Positions 53,866 through 63,154 are shown, counted from the first letter of the stretch. The stretch: 64,000 nt of DNA from Candidatus Woesearchaeota archaeon (GCA_023898365.1 CP060219.1:1067584-1131583), one strand, 5' to 3'. Notes: generated from the sequence alone by a model not told the origin. Numbers and translations: made by a program.

Positions 53866-54356
53866 CTTCTTCCCCTCCGTTTTTCTTCAAGTTCCTGTTG
53901 TCGTTTTTCGAGAACTTCTTGGTTTCGAGACAACGTGGAAAGACCATTTGTGATGTACTCTCTGAATTCTTCAAACTTAGACTCGAGCGAAGTACGCATC
54001 TCTTTCGCATAATTTGTTACTTCTTCAAAAAATCCACCTACATGACCATCTTTGGTCACTTTGAAATATTCCCCCGTCTCTTCATTTCCAAAATGCAGTT
54101 CAAGTCTTCCTTCTTCGTTAACAACTATTTTTCTATCATAGTTCCAATAGTCTTGAGGCGTAGCAAGAGATGCGGGTGTTCGCATATAACGAAGAGGCTC
54201 AAGAAGGTGACGCGAAATGTCAACCGCGTCACCAACCATCGCCCCCACGCTAAAACTTCCCACGCAAGCAAGGGCGAGCAATGCGGGCAGTCGAGAGGGT
54301 TTCTTTTGTTTTGGCTGCTCTTTTCGAAAAGGATCGTACATGGTCGTTTTTTCCAT
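53862..54356 (-). CDS. One-helix membrane protein with coiled-coil tail (first gene of pair)
   Basis: The 164-residue protein has a basic N-terminus (MEKTTMYDPFRKEQPKQKKPSR), one membrane helix (about 23-43), a small beta part ('KIVVNEEGRLELHFGNEETGEYFKVTKDGHVGG') and a charged helix to the C-terminus ending in Arg. The N-in topology predicted by charge would put the C-terminal helix outside. Function unknown. It is translationally coupled to the coiled-coil gene downstream by a 4-nt overlap. Confidence 0.68.
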   Translation of the reverse strand: MEKTTMYDPFRKEQPKQKKPSRLPALLALACVGSFSVGAMVGDAVDISRHLLEPLRYMRTPASLATPQDYWNYDRKIVVNEEGRLELHFGNEETGEYFKVTKDGHVGGFFEEVTNYAKEMRTSLESKFEEFREYITNGLSTLSRNQEVLEKRQQELEEKRRGRR

Positions 54357-54580
54357 GCACCTGTGTTAACGATTCATTAATAAGTGCGTTGCGCAAGAAA
54401 CTTCGCAAAGAAAAGGAGCACTTTCGAAAATCAAGAAGTTTTCAGCAAAGCTATAAAAAAGGAAATGAAAAAAAGCAGTAAAAAGAGTGGTGCTTTGCCA
54501 ACAAAGAAAGATGACTGCGTCGAACCGAAGTAATACTGAGAATCATAACACATAAAAAGAGTTCTTGATTGCAACATACG
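54357..54580. other. Intergenic region, 224 nt, no clear gene
   Basis: Between divergent units. It contains TATA-like ACATAAAAAG near 54550-54560, about 27 nt before the DUF1858 gene's ATG, and a weak CTTATTAATG for the minus-strand pair. A plus-strand frame of 49 residues (GTG at 54384 to 54533) is basic and lacks a good start, so it is not called as a gene. Confidence 0.5.
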
Positions 54581-55108
54581 ATGAAAGATCAAATTACAAG
54601 GGACATGCTCATTAGCGATGTTGTTGAAAAACATCCTCTTCTTGTAGAACTATTGCTCGACCACGGCATTCATTGTGTAGGATGTGGCGCTGCAGCGTTT
54701 GAGACGCTCGAACAAGGAGTTCTTGGCCACGGATTTAGCGAGCAAGAATTCGCAGATATTCTTGAAGAACTAAATGATGCCATTCAAGACGAACCAACTG
54801 ATGAAAAGGCAAAAAAATCTTCAAGTCTTAAAGTAACCGATCTTGCCGCGAGAAAATTAAAAGAAATACTCGCAACCAAAAAAGAAATGCGTGGCTTTCG
54901 TTTTCGCGTTAGTCCCAATGCAGAAGATCAAACATCTCCCTTATTCGGTCTTGATTTTGAAAATGAGCAACTACCAGAAGACCAATTGGTAACCATTCAA
55001 GAAATCACGTTCTATGTTTCAAAGCAAGATGCAGCATACTTGCGCAATACCACCATCGATTATGTGAAAAAAGGAGACGGATACGTTTTCAAAATTAGCC
55101 AACGATGA
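54581..55108 (+). CDS. DUF1858 domain fused to an IscA/HesB-like domain
   Basis: The 175-residue protein has an N-terminal DUF1858 (about 1-65: 'ITRDMLISDVVEKHPLLVELLLDHGIHCVGCGAAAFETLEQG'), a domain common in proteins handling Fe-S clusters or nitrogen oxides, with the CVGC pair. After a linker comes an A-type carrier-like domain (about 80-175, 'LKVTDLAARKLKEIL ... GFRFRVSPNAE'). The Cys and CGC cluster ligands of true IscA are missing, so this domain cannot bind a cluster in the usual way. ATG at 54581 supported by TATA spacing; Cys in DUF1858 may carry the function. Confidence 0.8.
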   Translation: MKDQITRDMLISDVVEKHPLLVELLLDHGIHCVGCGAAAFETLEQGVLGHGFSEQEFADILEELNDAIQDEPTDEKAKKSSSLKVTDLAARKLKEILATKKEMRGFRFRVSPNAEDQTSPLFGLDFENEQLPEDQLVTIQEITFYVSKQDAAYLRNTTIDYVKKGDGYVFKISQR

Positions 55109-55111
55109 TCT

Positions 55112-55372
55112 TCACACATAATCATTGGTGTTTTCCAAACAATCATCTTCTTTGATAAAGAAGTTTTTGTAACAGAAGTCTTCAGCACACACTCGATCTT
55201 CTAAGACTCTTGACGTTTCATTTTCTAAAACACACTCACACGTGCAATGGTCAAGGACGATTTGTGGAGCAGTAGAAGTCTCATTTATTCCTCCGTCAGA
55301 CTCCGTGCATGAGCTTAGCAAGAAAACACTAAGTACTACTAGAAGAAAAACTACAACTAAATGAATTTTCAT
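55112..55372 (-). CDS. Small Cys-rich lipoprotein
   Basis: An 86-residue product with signal 'MKIHLVVVFLLVVLSVFLLSSC' and a lipobox-like LLSSC (Cys22). The mature part holds a CTCEC cluster and three further Cys (residues about 44-80), which may form disulfides or bind metal. No family recognised. ATG at 55372 with TATA-like ACATATAAATTG about 26 nt upstream. Convergent with the DUF1858 gene (3 nt apart). Confidence 0.7.
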   Translation of the reverse strand: MKIHLVVVFLLVVLSVFLLSSCTESDGGINETSTAPQIVLDHCTCECVLENETSRVLEDRVCAEDFCYKNFFIKEDDCLENTNDYV

Positions 55373-55396
55373 AATGTGAAGCAATGCGTAGACAAT

Positions 55397-57334
55397 TTAT
55401 ATGTATTCTGTTTTTTCAGATGTCTTAATGCCGGTAATGATCAGATAATTCCAGAAAAGAGATTTTTGTTTCACAATGCGCACTTGCAAACCTGCTTTTG
55501 AAAAAAGTCGCTGCGTTTCTTCAATTTCTGAAAGCCATCTTGGTGAAGGAATAAGACCAAAAAAATAATCAACATAATCAACAAGCACCACCTTGCCATA
55601 CGAACGGAGCACCTTTGCAAATTCGTGGACAACTTTTTCTGGTTGTTGAATGTATGAAAGGGCGCCAACCGATACAATGCCATCAACAAGAGGGATATCT
55701 GGATGCACCCTATTTACTTGATGCAAATCATGAATTGCTTTTACGTTTGTTCTGCCAAACTTTTTCATTCGTTTGTCAATTATCGCAATATTGCTCTGGG
55801 AGAGATCTGTCGCGTAGATTTTCCCTCCATCACCAACACGAACAGAAAGTTCTTTCGTGAGCGAGCCAGTACCTGCGCCAAAATCCAAGAGCGTTTTTCC
55901 TTTCACATCAGGAAACTCTCGTAAAATTGCTTTGCGAACAGGTTTGGGCACAACGACCGATTCGAAAAGAAGATTCACTAAAGATAATTTATCAGCAACA
56001 GAAACAATAATGTTTGGATTATAGTATAAGTTGAGAAGAAAATAGATGGGTATGGAGAACGACAAAAACGAAAGCAAGAGTTTTGAGAGCGCCCACGCTT
56101 CTGGTTCAACAAACAACCAGGAAAAAATCATTCCAATAAAAATGAAGATAACAATGAATGTTCCTGGAATTGCAAAGGGGGCTCTAAATGGTCTTGCTAA
56201 ATGAGGATGTTTCCAGCGAAGAGCAGGAACACAAAAAAGTGCAAAGACGTACATGATAAGAGCAAGAGGTACTAGCATAGAAAGAAGAAGCGTGTAGTTT
56301 CCACTCGCAACCAATATGACCAGAATGGATACAATAGTTTGAAAAATTATGGCTTTCTTTGGAGTTTTCCGTTTCTCATCAATTTCTGAAAACTGCTCGA
56401 TAAAAAGTTTATCCTTAGCAAGACTCATGATGAGTCGAGGAGCACCAATAATGCCTCCGCTTGCCGTGCCAATAAGCGATAAGGCAACAAACACTTTAAG
56501 CACCACTAAATATTGTGCTGGAAAAAAGAGAAGAAATAACGCGTTTAATGGAGAGACTTCATTGACAAGGGTCTCTTGAGGAATATTTCCTAAAATAACA
56601 AAACCAACAAGTGCTGCAAGAACACTCGTTATTATTGAAGCAATTACAAGTGATCGAGGAATAATTTTTTCAGGATTTTTTGTCTCTTCACCAAGAAAGG
56701 TCGCCGATTCCCATCCAAAAAAACTTTCCACGATAAAGAACATGGTAAGAAAAAACAAAAAAGGAGTGAATCCTTGAGGAGTGAGCGGAGTAAAATTTCC
56801 TGAGTCGACTGTCCCAAGCCCAGGAACAATAAGAATGAGTAAGAGAAGAACAGTGATGCCTGCAAAGAACAAGATCACATAAGTAGAAACGTCAATGCCG
56901 CGATAAGCAACATAATTAAGCAAAACAAGGATAGCAATAGAAGCTATTATTTTTACAAATTCAGCGGAGACACCAATCGATGATCCTGCAGTGGTTGGCA
57001 AAATATATTGCATTGCAGCAATAATAACAACGCTTGTCGTGATTGATGCAACAAGCCAGGTAATCCATCCTGCAAAGAACCCGATAAAACGAGAATACGT
57101 GTTTTTTGCAAATTCATAGATCCCACCTGATTTAGGAAATAAACTAACTAACTCACCAAAGAGCGTACTTACATAAATAGTTAACACGCCAAGAAGTATC
57201 CAAGCAAAGATCGATGCAGCGCCAGAAAACCTTGCAGCAATACTTGCTCCAAAAAAGAACCCCGTTCCAATCATGGAAGTTAGGAGAACCGTGATAATCA
57301 AGGTATAGCCAGCACTTCGTTGCAACTCACCCAT
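55397..57334 (-). CDS. APC-type amino-acid permease fused to a SAM methyltransferase
   Basis: The 645-residue chain starts as an amino-acid/polyamine permease: 'IGTGFFFGAS' in helix 1 (about 22-31), 'SLFPKSGGIYEFAKNTYSRFIGFFAGW' in helix 2-3 and 12 helices up to about residue 436. It continues without a stop into a methyltransferase: 'VKGKTLLDFGAGTGSLTKEL' motif I (478-496), 'IYATDLSQSNIAI' motif II and 'VDGIVSVGALSYI' motif IV. Both halves keep their hallmark motifs. The fusion would place a methyltransferase on the membrane beside a transporter. TATA-like CTTTTATAAAG near 57356-57366. Confidence 0.88.
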   Translation of the reverse strand: MGELQRSAGYTLIITVLLTSMIGTGFFFGASIAARFSGAASIFAWILLGVLTIYVSTLFGELVSLFPKSGGIYEFAKNTYSRFIGFFAGWITWLVASITTSVVIIAAMQYILPTTAGSSIGVSAEFVKIIASIAILVLLNYVAYRGIDVSTYVILFFAGITVLLLLILIVPGLGTVDSGNFTPLTPQGFTPFLFFLTMFFIVESFFGWESATFLGEETKNPEKIIPRSLVIASIITSVLAALVGFVILGNIPQETLVNEVSPLNALFLLFFPAQYLVVLKVFVALSLIGTASGGIIGAPRLIMSLAKDKLFIEQFSEIDEKRKTPKKAIIFQTIVSILVILVASGNYTLLLSMLVPLALIMYVFALFCVPALRWKHPHLARPFRAPFAIPGTFIVIFIFIGMIFSWLFVEPEAWALSKLLLSFLSFSIPIYFLLNLYYNPNIIVSVADKLSLVNLLFESVVVPKPVRKAILREFPDVKGKTLLDFGAGTGSLTKELSVRVGDGGKIYATDLSQSNIAIIDKRMKKFGRTNVKAIHDLHQVNRVHPDIPLVDGIVSVGALSYIQQPEKVVHEFAKVLRSYGKVVLVDYVDYFFGLIPSPRWLSEIEETQRLFSKAGLQVRIVKQKSLFWNYLIITGIKTSEKTEYI

Positions 57335-57425
57335 GGAGTGGCAAGATCAAATTATCTTTATAAAAGTATTGGCAAAAAGCGTGAAAACTTATCTTTATTT
57401 TATATTCCGTGAAAACTTTTCGGTA

Positions 57426-57770
57426 ATGCATAGACAAAGCTTTTCAAGGAGTACTTTCATGATAAATCAACTTATGCGAAAGGAGTTGCAACTTACCAAA
57501 GAATTGATCAGCGAAATGAGAAACTTCTTTGCCTTTCTCGAACACCCCCTGTATGATCCGCTCCTTTCGCTTTACTTTACATTAAACAAAGCATATTTTT
57601 TTCCAAAAGAACGAACACAATTCTGTCAAGCAAGTTTACGTGAACTCACCGATCTTGAAGCATTCATTCGTCTTTTGTGCGACCTTGGAGAATTGGAATA
57701 CACCCATCTTCGAAAGATGAGCTACCTCATTGAAGAACTAAGAGGTTCTCTGCTGTGTGCAACAAAATAA
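57426..57770 (+). CDS. Small helical protein, possible four-helix-bundle family
   Basis: A 114-residue helical protein: 'QLMRKELQLTKELISEMRNFFAFL', 'LYDPLLSLYFTLNKAYFF', 'SLRELTDLEAFIRLLCDLGEL' and 'YLIEELRGSLL' look like four amphipathic helices. The pattern weakly recalls four-helix-bundle proteins of the S23/avd type, but I am not certain. ATG at 57426 is chosen because TATA-like TTTATATTCC (57398-57407) is about 24 nt upstream; earlier starts give 31 more residues. Divergent from the permease fusion. Confidence 0.55.
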   Translation: MHRQSFSRSTFMINQLMRKELQLTKELISEMRNFFAFLEHPLYDPLLSLYFTLNKAYFFPKERTQFCQASLRELTDLEAFIRLLCDLGELEYTHLRKMSYLIEELRGSLLCATK

Positions 57771-57799
57771 AACAAAAGAGAAATGAAGACTCCCTGCAC

Positions 57800-59383
57800 T
57801 TAATCAACCAACTTTTCAAGAAGAACAGCGTAAGCAGGCCTTGTCACAAAGACACCAATGAACAAGCCAATGATTGTCGTAAGCGCAAATCCGCGCAACA
57901 AACCAGCACCAATGGTGAACAGAGGAAGCATGGCAACAAACGTAGTGAAGAACGCGGCAATTATAATGAAGAATGCGTTCTTGATTTTGTCCTTCTTACT
58001 TTGCAAACTCTTACCAACCTTTCCAAGTGCTTCATCGGCAATAACAATAAGATGATCAACGCCCGTTCCGGCAACAATAATCAGTCCCGCAATAGCTGCA
58101 ATATCTAAGCGCCAATTAATCATTGCAGCAATTCCAAGAATAATAATAATCTCTGAAAGCAACGTAAGCACCATGTAAACTGCAACGCTGATTTTTCGAT
58201 AGCGCAACATAACTACGGCAACGACGCCAACAATGGCAAAGAGCATGATAATCCAGGTGTTGCGGATAAAATCCTTCCCAAGCACAGGAGAGACAGAATC
58301 AGTTTGCACAATATCTAGTTTTAGAGGCAAACTTCCTGTAGAAAGCACCGTCTGCAACCGCTTCATACTGTTTGACGCGTCAATGCGCGCATCTTCTTCA
58401 GTGACGCCAGAACCAGAACCACTAATAGTAATGGTGGTTACTGCATTTCCACGTAAACCTTCAGAAATGTACAAACTATCAAACAAAGAATCATCAAGAA
58501 ACATGGAAAGATTCTTTGATAAGTAACGTTCAGTGCCTAAGGAAACAACCTCAAGTGGGCGAGTAAGATCTGCTTGCCGCTCTGCAGCCTCAGCTGAAAC
58601 AGTAATTTGAAAGAAGAACCGGCACGCATACCCACCGCCAGCCACTTCAGAGCAACCGCCTCCTGCAGCTCTTGTATCAAGACCAGAACACGAAGCATCT
58701 CTACACACATGTTTAATGTCTCTGCCACCAATAAAGACCGTCTCGTTTCCAATTTTAGCTTCGAACTTTCCTTGTTTATCAAGTAAATCACGAACTTCGT
58801 CTTTGTTTGTGCCAGCAATTTCAACAAGAACAAAATCGTCACCGGCAAAGTCTTTAACATGAAGAACACTCACATCACTGACTCCAAACGCATTCATTCG
58901 CTCTTCGAGATTGCGAACAACAAGATCAATGTCTTCTTCACTTGCCGTTTGATTACTAGCAATCTTCAAGAGAACTCTTGTGCCGCCAGATAAATCAAGA
59001 CCTTTGCGAATGTTTGTAAGAGGAGGATCTGAAACATGAATACCGAGCGCGTCGCCCTTGTTTGTTAACTCATACAGCCCCGTATTTGTTCGAACAATAA
59101 CCGTATCGTTTTCTGAAAGAACAGAAACAAATGAAGCATAATCGTCAGAATCGGTCACTGTCTGTCCATTTACTTCAAGAATAAGCTCAAGTTGTCGCGG
59201 AGAGACGCTAAAACCTGGAGCACGAATGGGCTCGGGAAGAGCATTTGCTGCGCTGCTATTTTTTTCAACACCAACAATTGCTACCCCTTGTCCCGAAAGA
59301 GAAGGATTTATTGCAAGAATAGAAATGAGCAAGAGAACGACAAATATGATAACACGATAATTGAGGAGTATGTCTTTTCTCAT
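57800..59383 (-). CDS. secD: Protein export protein SecD
   Basis: The 527-residue RND-type protein has an N-terminal membrane helix, a large P1-like outside domain (about 40-370) with 'RKGLDLSGGTRVLLKI' (the SecD signature) and the 'EERMNAFGVSDVSVL' strand, and five helices at the C-terminus with 'AIAGLIIVAGTGVDHLIVIADEAL'. SecD with SecF pulls exported proteins out of the translocon using the ion gradient. Its ATG overlaps the secF stop as ATGA. Confidence 0.95.
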   Translation of the reverse strand: MRKDILLNYRVIIFVVLLLISILAINPSLSGQGVAIVGVEKNSSAANALPEPIRAPGFSVSPRQLELILEVNGQTVTDSDDYASFVSVLSENDTVIVRTNTGLYELTNKGDALGIHVSDPPLTNIRKGLDLSGGTRVLLKIASNQTASEEDIDLVVRNLEERMNAFGVSDVSVLHVKDFAGDDFVLVEIAGTNKDEVRDLLDKQGKFEAKIGNETVFIGGRDIKHVCRDASCSGLDTRAAGGGCSEVAGGGYACRFFFQITVSAEAAERQADLTRPLEVVSLGTERYLSKNLSMFLDDSLFDSLYISEGLRGNAVTTITISGSGSGVTEEDARIDASNSMKRLQTVLSTGSLPLKLDIVQTDSVSPVLGKDFIRNTWIIMLFAIVGVVAVVMLRYRKISVAVYMVLTLLSEIIIILGIAAMINWRLDIAAIAGLIIVAGTGVDHLIVIADEALGKVGKSLQSKKDKIKNAFFIIIAAFFTTFVAMLPLFTIGAGLLRGFALTTIIGLFIGVFVTRPAYAVLLEKLVD

Positions 59384-60366
59384 TTTTGCCTCTCCATATA
59401 CCATCGAAGAATTCCTGCGTTTTGAATCCAGGTGTTAATAATATCTACAAGTAACCCTATGAAAACAATGATCATAATCTGCTGGAGATCAACTGACGTG
59501 GTAAACACCATCGCCAAAAAAACCGCAATAAGAGTTGTTAACGTCATCGTCATTCCAGTCTTCATTGCACCAATGATTCGTTCATAGACTGTTCCCAATT
59601 CTTTTCGTTTAAGCACCCTTGTCGAAAGCAAGATGTCCGTATCAACACTATACCCAATAAGCATGAGGAAAGCTGCAATACCTGCTGTTGAAAGCTTCAA
59701 GCCAATAAAGTCAACAACTGCAAGTGTAATAACAATGTCAGAAAGGGCTGCAAGAATAACTGCAAGTGAAGGAATAGGCGATCGAAAGTAAAGAAAGACA
59801 ACAACCGACATGAAAACAAATGCGATGAGTAATGCTTTGAACGTTTGATGAAAAAAGGCAGAACCAAGTGAAGGTGCTGTTGTTCTAATCTCGAAGTCTT
59901 CTTTATCGACTCCAGTTTCTATGCTAAGCGCATCAATGAATCGATTTGCCTCAGACGTTGGAATATCAGCGGTGACCAGCACGCCCTTTGGCGTACCAAA
60001 TTCTTCCATGCCACGAACGAGAAGATCTGTACCAGGAAATTGCGATTGCAACGAAGATTCGATTACTTGCAAATCGTAAGAACTCATCGGAATAGTAACT
60101 GTTACTCCGCCTTTAAGAGAAACACCTCGATTGATAACTTCACCAGTTGTAGCAAATTTCATGCCGATAACAACAAAGGAAATGAGAAGCATGAGCAAAG
60201 GAAGTATGAGAAGTGTTTTGTAATGATGGTAATATATTTTGCCAAAGAAACTCTTTGGTGGAGAAAACGACTCCTTTTTCTCCAGCACTTTTACTTGAGA
60301 AAACTGCTTACGAAGCGAGCTCTTCTTAAACTTCGCTTTTTGACGTTCTCTACGTGTTTGTGCCAT
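59380..60366 (-). CDS. secF: Protein export protein SecF
   Basis: The 328-residue protein starts with a basic cytoplasmic segment (1-47), a membrane helix, the P4-like outside domain ('GVSLKGGVTVTIPMSS' and on to about 160) and five C-terminal helices with 'IGYSVDTDILLSTRVLKRKELG', the SecF family signature. It is the first gene of the secFD unit. TATA-like CATTTATTAATC at about 60389-60400 supports the ATG at 60366. Confidence 0.95.
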   Translation of the reverse strand: MAQTRRERQKAKFKKSSLRKQFSQVKVLEKKESFSPPKSFFGKIYYHHYKTLLILPLLMLLISFVVIGMKFATTGEVINRGVSLKGGVTVTIPMSSYDLQVIESSLQSQFPGTDLLVRGMEEFGTPKGVLVTADIPTSEANRFIDALSIETGVDKEDFEIRTTAPSLGSAFFHQTFKALLIAFVFMSVVVFLYFRSPIPSLAVILAALSDIVITLAVVDFIGLKLSTAGIAAFLMLIGYSVDTDILLSTRVLKRKELGTVYERIIGAMKTGMTMTLTTLIAVFLAMVFTTSVDLQQIMIIVFIGLLVDIINTWIQNAGILRWYMERQK

Positions 60367-60444
60367 CTAGACTATGGAGATTGCCAAGAGATTAATAAAT
60401 GTTACGGCGACGAGCAACCATAATCTTGTTCTAAACAAGACCAC

Positions 60445-60456
60445 AATATTTAAAAG
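60445..60456 (+). promoter_or_regulatory. Probable EF-2 promoter (TATA)
   Basis: AATATTTAAAAG is the best TATA match upstream of EF-2; transcription would start near 60480, leaving about 55 nt of leader with a GAGGT ribosome site before the ATG. A second AT-rich segment (60484-60494) is closer but weaker. Confidence 0.5.
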
Positions 60457-60536
60457 CCCTTCTGCAGTCCGCATCGTAGATTTACATAAAAAAATAACTG
60501 TTAAAAGACAAGTTACGAAAACGAGGTACAAGCACA

Positions 60537-62711
60537 ATGGCAAAAATGGTTGATCGAGTCATGGAAGCAATGAAGAATGCAAAGAACATTCGAAACATTG
60601 CTATTGCAGCACACATTGATCATGGAAAAACAACATTCTCCGATAATTTGCTTGCAGGAGCAGGCATGATGAGCGAAGAACTTGCAGGAAAAGCAAGAAA
60701 TCTTGACTTTCACGACGATGAAGCCGAGCGAGGCATCACCATCGATTCTGCAGCAGTATCCATGGTACATTCAGTAAAAGGAGAAGAGTTCTTAATTAAT
60801 CTTATTGACACGCCTGGTCACGTTGATTTTGGTGGCGACGTTACGCGCGCAATGCGTGCAGTTGATGGATGCATCGTACTTTCCTGTGCGGTCGAAGGCA
60901 TCATGCCACAGACAGAAACAGTCTTGCGACAAGCACTCCGTGAGCGAGTAAAACCTATTTTGTTCATTAACAAAGTTGATCGCCTCATTAAAGAACTTCA
61001 ACTCACTCCTGAGAAAATGCAGGAACGATTCGTTAAAGTGATTACCGAGGTCAACAAACTTATTGGCCAAATCGCTGAAGAAGACTTCGGCGACCGATTC
61101 AAAGTGAACGTTGCGGACGGATCCGTCATGTTTGGCAGCGCATTCCACAACTGGGCATTGTCTATCCCCTACATGCAGGAAAAGCAAATCACGTTCAAAG
61201 ATATCATTACTGCATACGATGACGACTCTTGGAAAGAGCTTAAGCATAAAGCACCCATTCATGAAGTTGTGCTTAACAGCGTTGTGAAACATCATCCTGA
61301 TCCAAAAGTTGCTCAAGAATATCGTATTCCAAAGATTTGGCATGGCGACAAAGAATCTAAACTTGGACAATCATTGATTGCTTGCGATCCAAAAGGACCA
61401 CTTGCGTTTGTTATTACCAAGGTGACAATTGATCCACAAGCTGGAGAAATTGCCGCTGGACGATTGTTCTCAGGCACCATGAAAAAGGGCGAAAGCGTTT
61501 ATTTGAACAAAGCAAAACAAAACGTGCGAACGCAACAAGTCTACATCTATAATGGTGCAAAAAGAGAGATTGTTCATGATGTACCTGCAGGAAACATCAT
61601 TGGTGTTGGCGGACTTAAAAACGCCTATCCTGGAGAGACAGTTACCTTAGAGCCAGATGACCCCTTCGAGGCAATCACGCATTTGTTCGATCCGGTTATT
61701 ACTAAAGCAATTGAAGCAAAGAAGCCAAGTGACTTGCCAAAACTTATTGATGTGCTCGTGCAAGTTTCAAAAGAAGATCCCTCAATTAAAGTCGAGATCA
61801 ACCAAGAAACAGGAGAACACCTCATGCACGGAATGGGAGAACTTCATCTTGAGATTATTGAGAATCGCATCATTAAAGAAAAAGGAGTTGAGATCAAAAC
61901 ATCTCCTCCAATTGTTGTCTTTCGTGAAGCAATTCTTGGAGCAAGCCCTGAACCTGCAGAAGGAAAATCTCCAAACAAACACAATAAGCTCTACTTCAAA
62001 GTTGAACCACTTAAGGAAAGCGTTCACCAAGCAATTCGTAAAGGCGAGCTTTCTGATGGAAGGATCAAAAAGAAAGATAATGAGATTTGGGAGAAGCTTC
62101 AAAAAGCAGGCTATGAAACGAAAGAGTCAAGAAACGTTCGTGACATTTACAATGGCAATGTCTTGATTGATGGAACAAGAGGTATTGTGCACATTGGAGA
62201 AATCATTGAAATGGTCATGGATATGTTCGAAGATGTTATGGAGAACGGACCGCTTGCTCGTGAACCCTGCATCAAAGTTCAAGTCACGCTTGACGACGTC
62301 AAACTGCATGAAGATGCGATTCATCGCGGTCCAGCTCAGTTGTACCCTGCTGTTCGCGAAGGTATTCGCGCAGCAATGATGACGGCACGACCAACACTTT
62401 TCGAACCGCTTCAAGTTCTCGAATTTGATGCGCCTGTTGAATACATGGGAGAAATCTCAAAGCTTATCAGCAACAAGCGAGGTCAGCTTCTGGACATGCA
62501 ACAGGAAGGAGCAAGTGTCTCTGTCCAAGGAAAGTTACCTGTAGCAGAAATGTTTGGTTTGTCAGGTGATCTTCGCGGAGCAACAGGCGGACGAGGATCT
62601 TCATCTCTTATTGACCAAACGTTCGAGCTCATGCCAATGGAATTGCAGCATAAAACCATTCGCATGATTAGAGAGCGAAAAGGTTTGAAGACTGACGATC
62701 AGTCAAACTAA
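60537..62711 (+). CDS. fusA: Translation elongation factor 2
   Basis: The 724-residue GTPase has the G1 motif AHIDHGKTT (25-33), 'DTPGHVDF' G3, NKVD G4, and domains II-V. It drives ribosomal translocation. Domain IV has 'LHEDAIHRGPAQ', where His596 is the diphthamide target, so modification should be possible; the Dph2 gene in this window is truncated (see findings). Start ATG at 60537 after GAGGT. A U-rich terminator follows. Confidence 0.97.
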   Translation: MAKMVDRVMEAMKNAKNIRNIAIAAHIDHGKTTFSDNLLAGAGMMSEELAGKARNLDFHDDEAERGITIDSAAVSMVHSVKGEEFLINLIDTPGHVDFGGDVTRAMRAVDGCIVLSCAVEGIMPQTETVLRQALRERVKPILFINKVDRLIKELQLTPEKMQERFVKVITEVNKLIGQIAEEDFGDRFKVNVADGSVMFGSAFHNWALSIPYMQEKQITFKDIITAYDDDSWKELKHKAPIHEVVLNSVVKHHPDPKVAQEYRIPKIWHGDKESKLGQSLIACDPKGPLAFVITKVTIDPQAGEIAAGRLFSGTMKKGESVYLNKAKQNVRTQQVYIYNGAKREIVHDVPAGNIIGVGGLKNAYPGETVTLEPDDPFEAITHLFDPVITKAIEAKKPSDLPKLIDVLVQVSKEDPSIKVEINQETGEHLMHGMGELHLEIIENRIIKEKGVEIKTSPPIVVFREAILGASPEPAEGKSPNKHNKLYFKVEPLKESVHQAIRKGELSDGRIKKKDNEIWEKLQKAGYETKESRNVRDIYNGNVLIDGTRGIVHIGEIIEMVMDMFEDVMENGPLAREPCIKVQVTLDDVKLHEDAIHRGPAQLYPAVREGIRAAMMTARPTLFEPLQVLEFDAPVEYMGEISKLISNKRGQLLDMQQEGASVSVQGKLPVAEMFGLSGDLRGATGGRGSSSLIDQTFELMPMELQHKTIRMIRERKGLKTDDQSN

Positions 62712-62720
62712 AGCAGAAAT

Positions 62721-62745
62721 TTTTTTTGAATTTTTTTCTTTCTTA
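62721..62745 (+). terminator. U-rich terminator after EF-2
   Basis: Eight Ts, then seven Ts, then TTTCTT within 25 nt of the EF-2 stop, without a GC hairpin: a typical archaeal intrinsic/FttA-assisted terminator. Confidence 0.6.
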
Positions 62746-62859
62746 TATTCTTATATGTTCTTAGATTACTATTGATTAAGTATCTAGATATACTTTACAT
62801 ATAACTGTACATATATATTATCTGGGGTTCTTTACTCTGACTATTGTTCAAGAACTACC
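62746..62859. other. AT-rich intergenic region, no gene seen
   Basis: A stretch of alternating TA-rich sequence (TATATTCTTATATG, GTACATATATAT) with many weak TATA-like elements. No open frame or clear RNA. Confidence 0.5.
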
Positions 62860-63114
62860 TTATTTTGCGCAGCACACACAAGGACACCACATATCATCAA
62901 CAACACCAAGAACATCTTCTTTTGCACAATACGCTTGACTGTCGGATTCGTCAACTATGCGACCACCCCACTCAGCACATTGCTCACTTGAAAACGAAGG
63001 AAGTTCGGAATGGTTTGACTTTGGAGAAGTGTACGTTAAATAGACGGCAAAGAGAAAAAGCAAAACAACCATTGCCACCAAAGCAAAGGTAAAATTTCTT
63101 GCTTGACTATCCAT
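62860..63114 (-). CDS. Small membrane-anchored Cys-rich protein
   Basis: The 84-residue product has one membrane helix (about 8-29), then a small outside domain with Cys at about 46 and 63 and a terminal cluster CPCVCC. A similar plan (anchor plus Cys cluster) is seen in the lipoprotein at 55112-55372, although the sequences do not align well. Metal binding is possible. TATA-like AAAGAATAAAACC near 63130-63142. Confidence 0.7.
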   Translation of the reverse strand: MDSQARNFTFALVAMVVLLFLFAVYLTYTSPKSNHSELPSFSSEQCAEWGGRIVDESDSQAYCAKEDVLGVVDDMWCPCVCCAK

Positions 63115-63154
63115 GAAGGGCGTTCTTGGGTTTTATTCTTTATCAACCTATCGC

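Noticed and set aside
54384..54533. 49-residue basic frame on the plus strand
   Set aside because: GTG start without a ribosome site or TATA at the right spacing; Lys-rich content is expected from AT-rich DNA.
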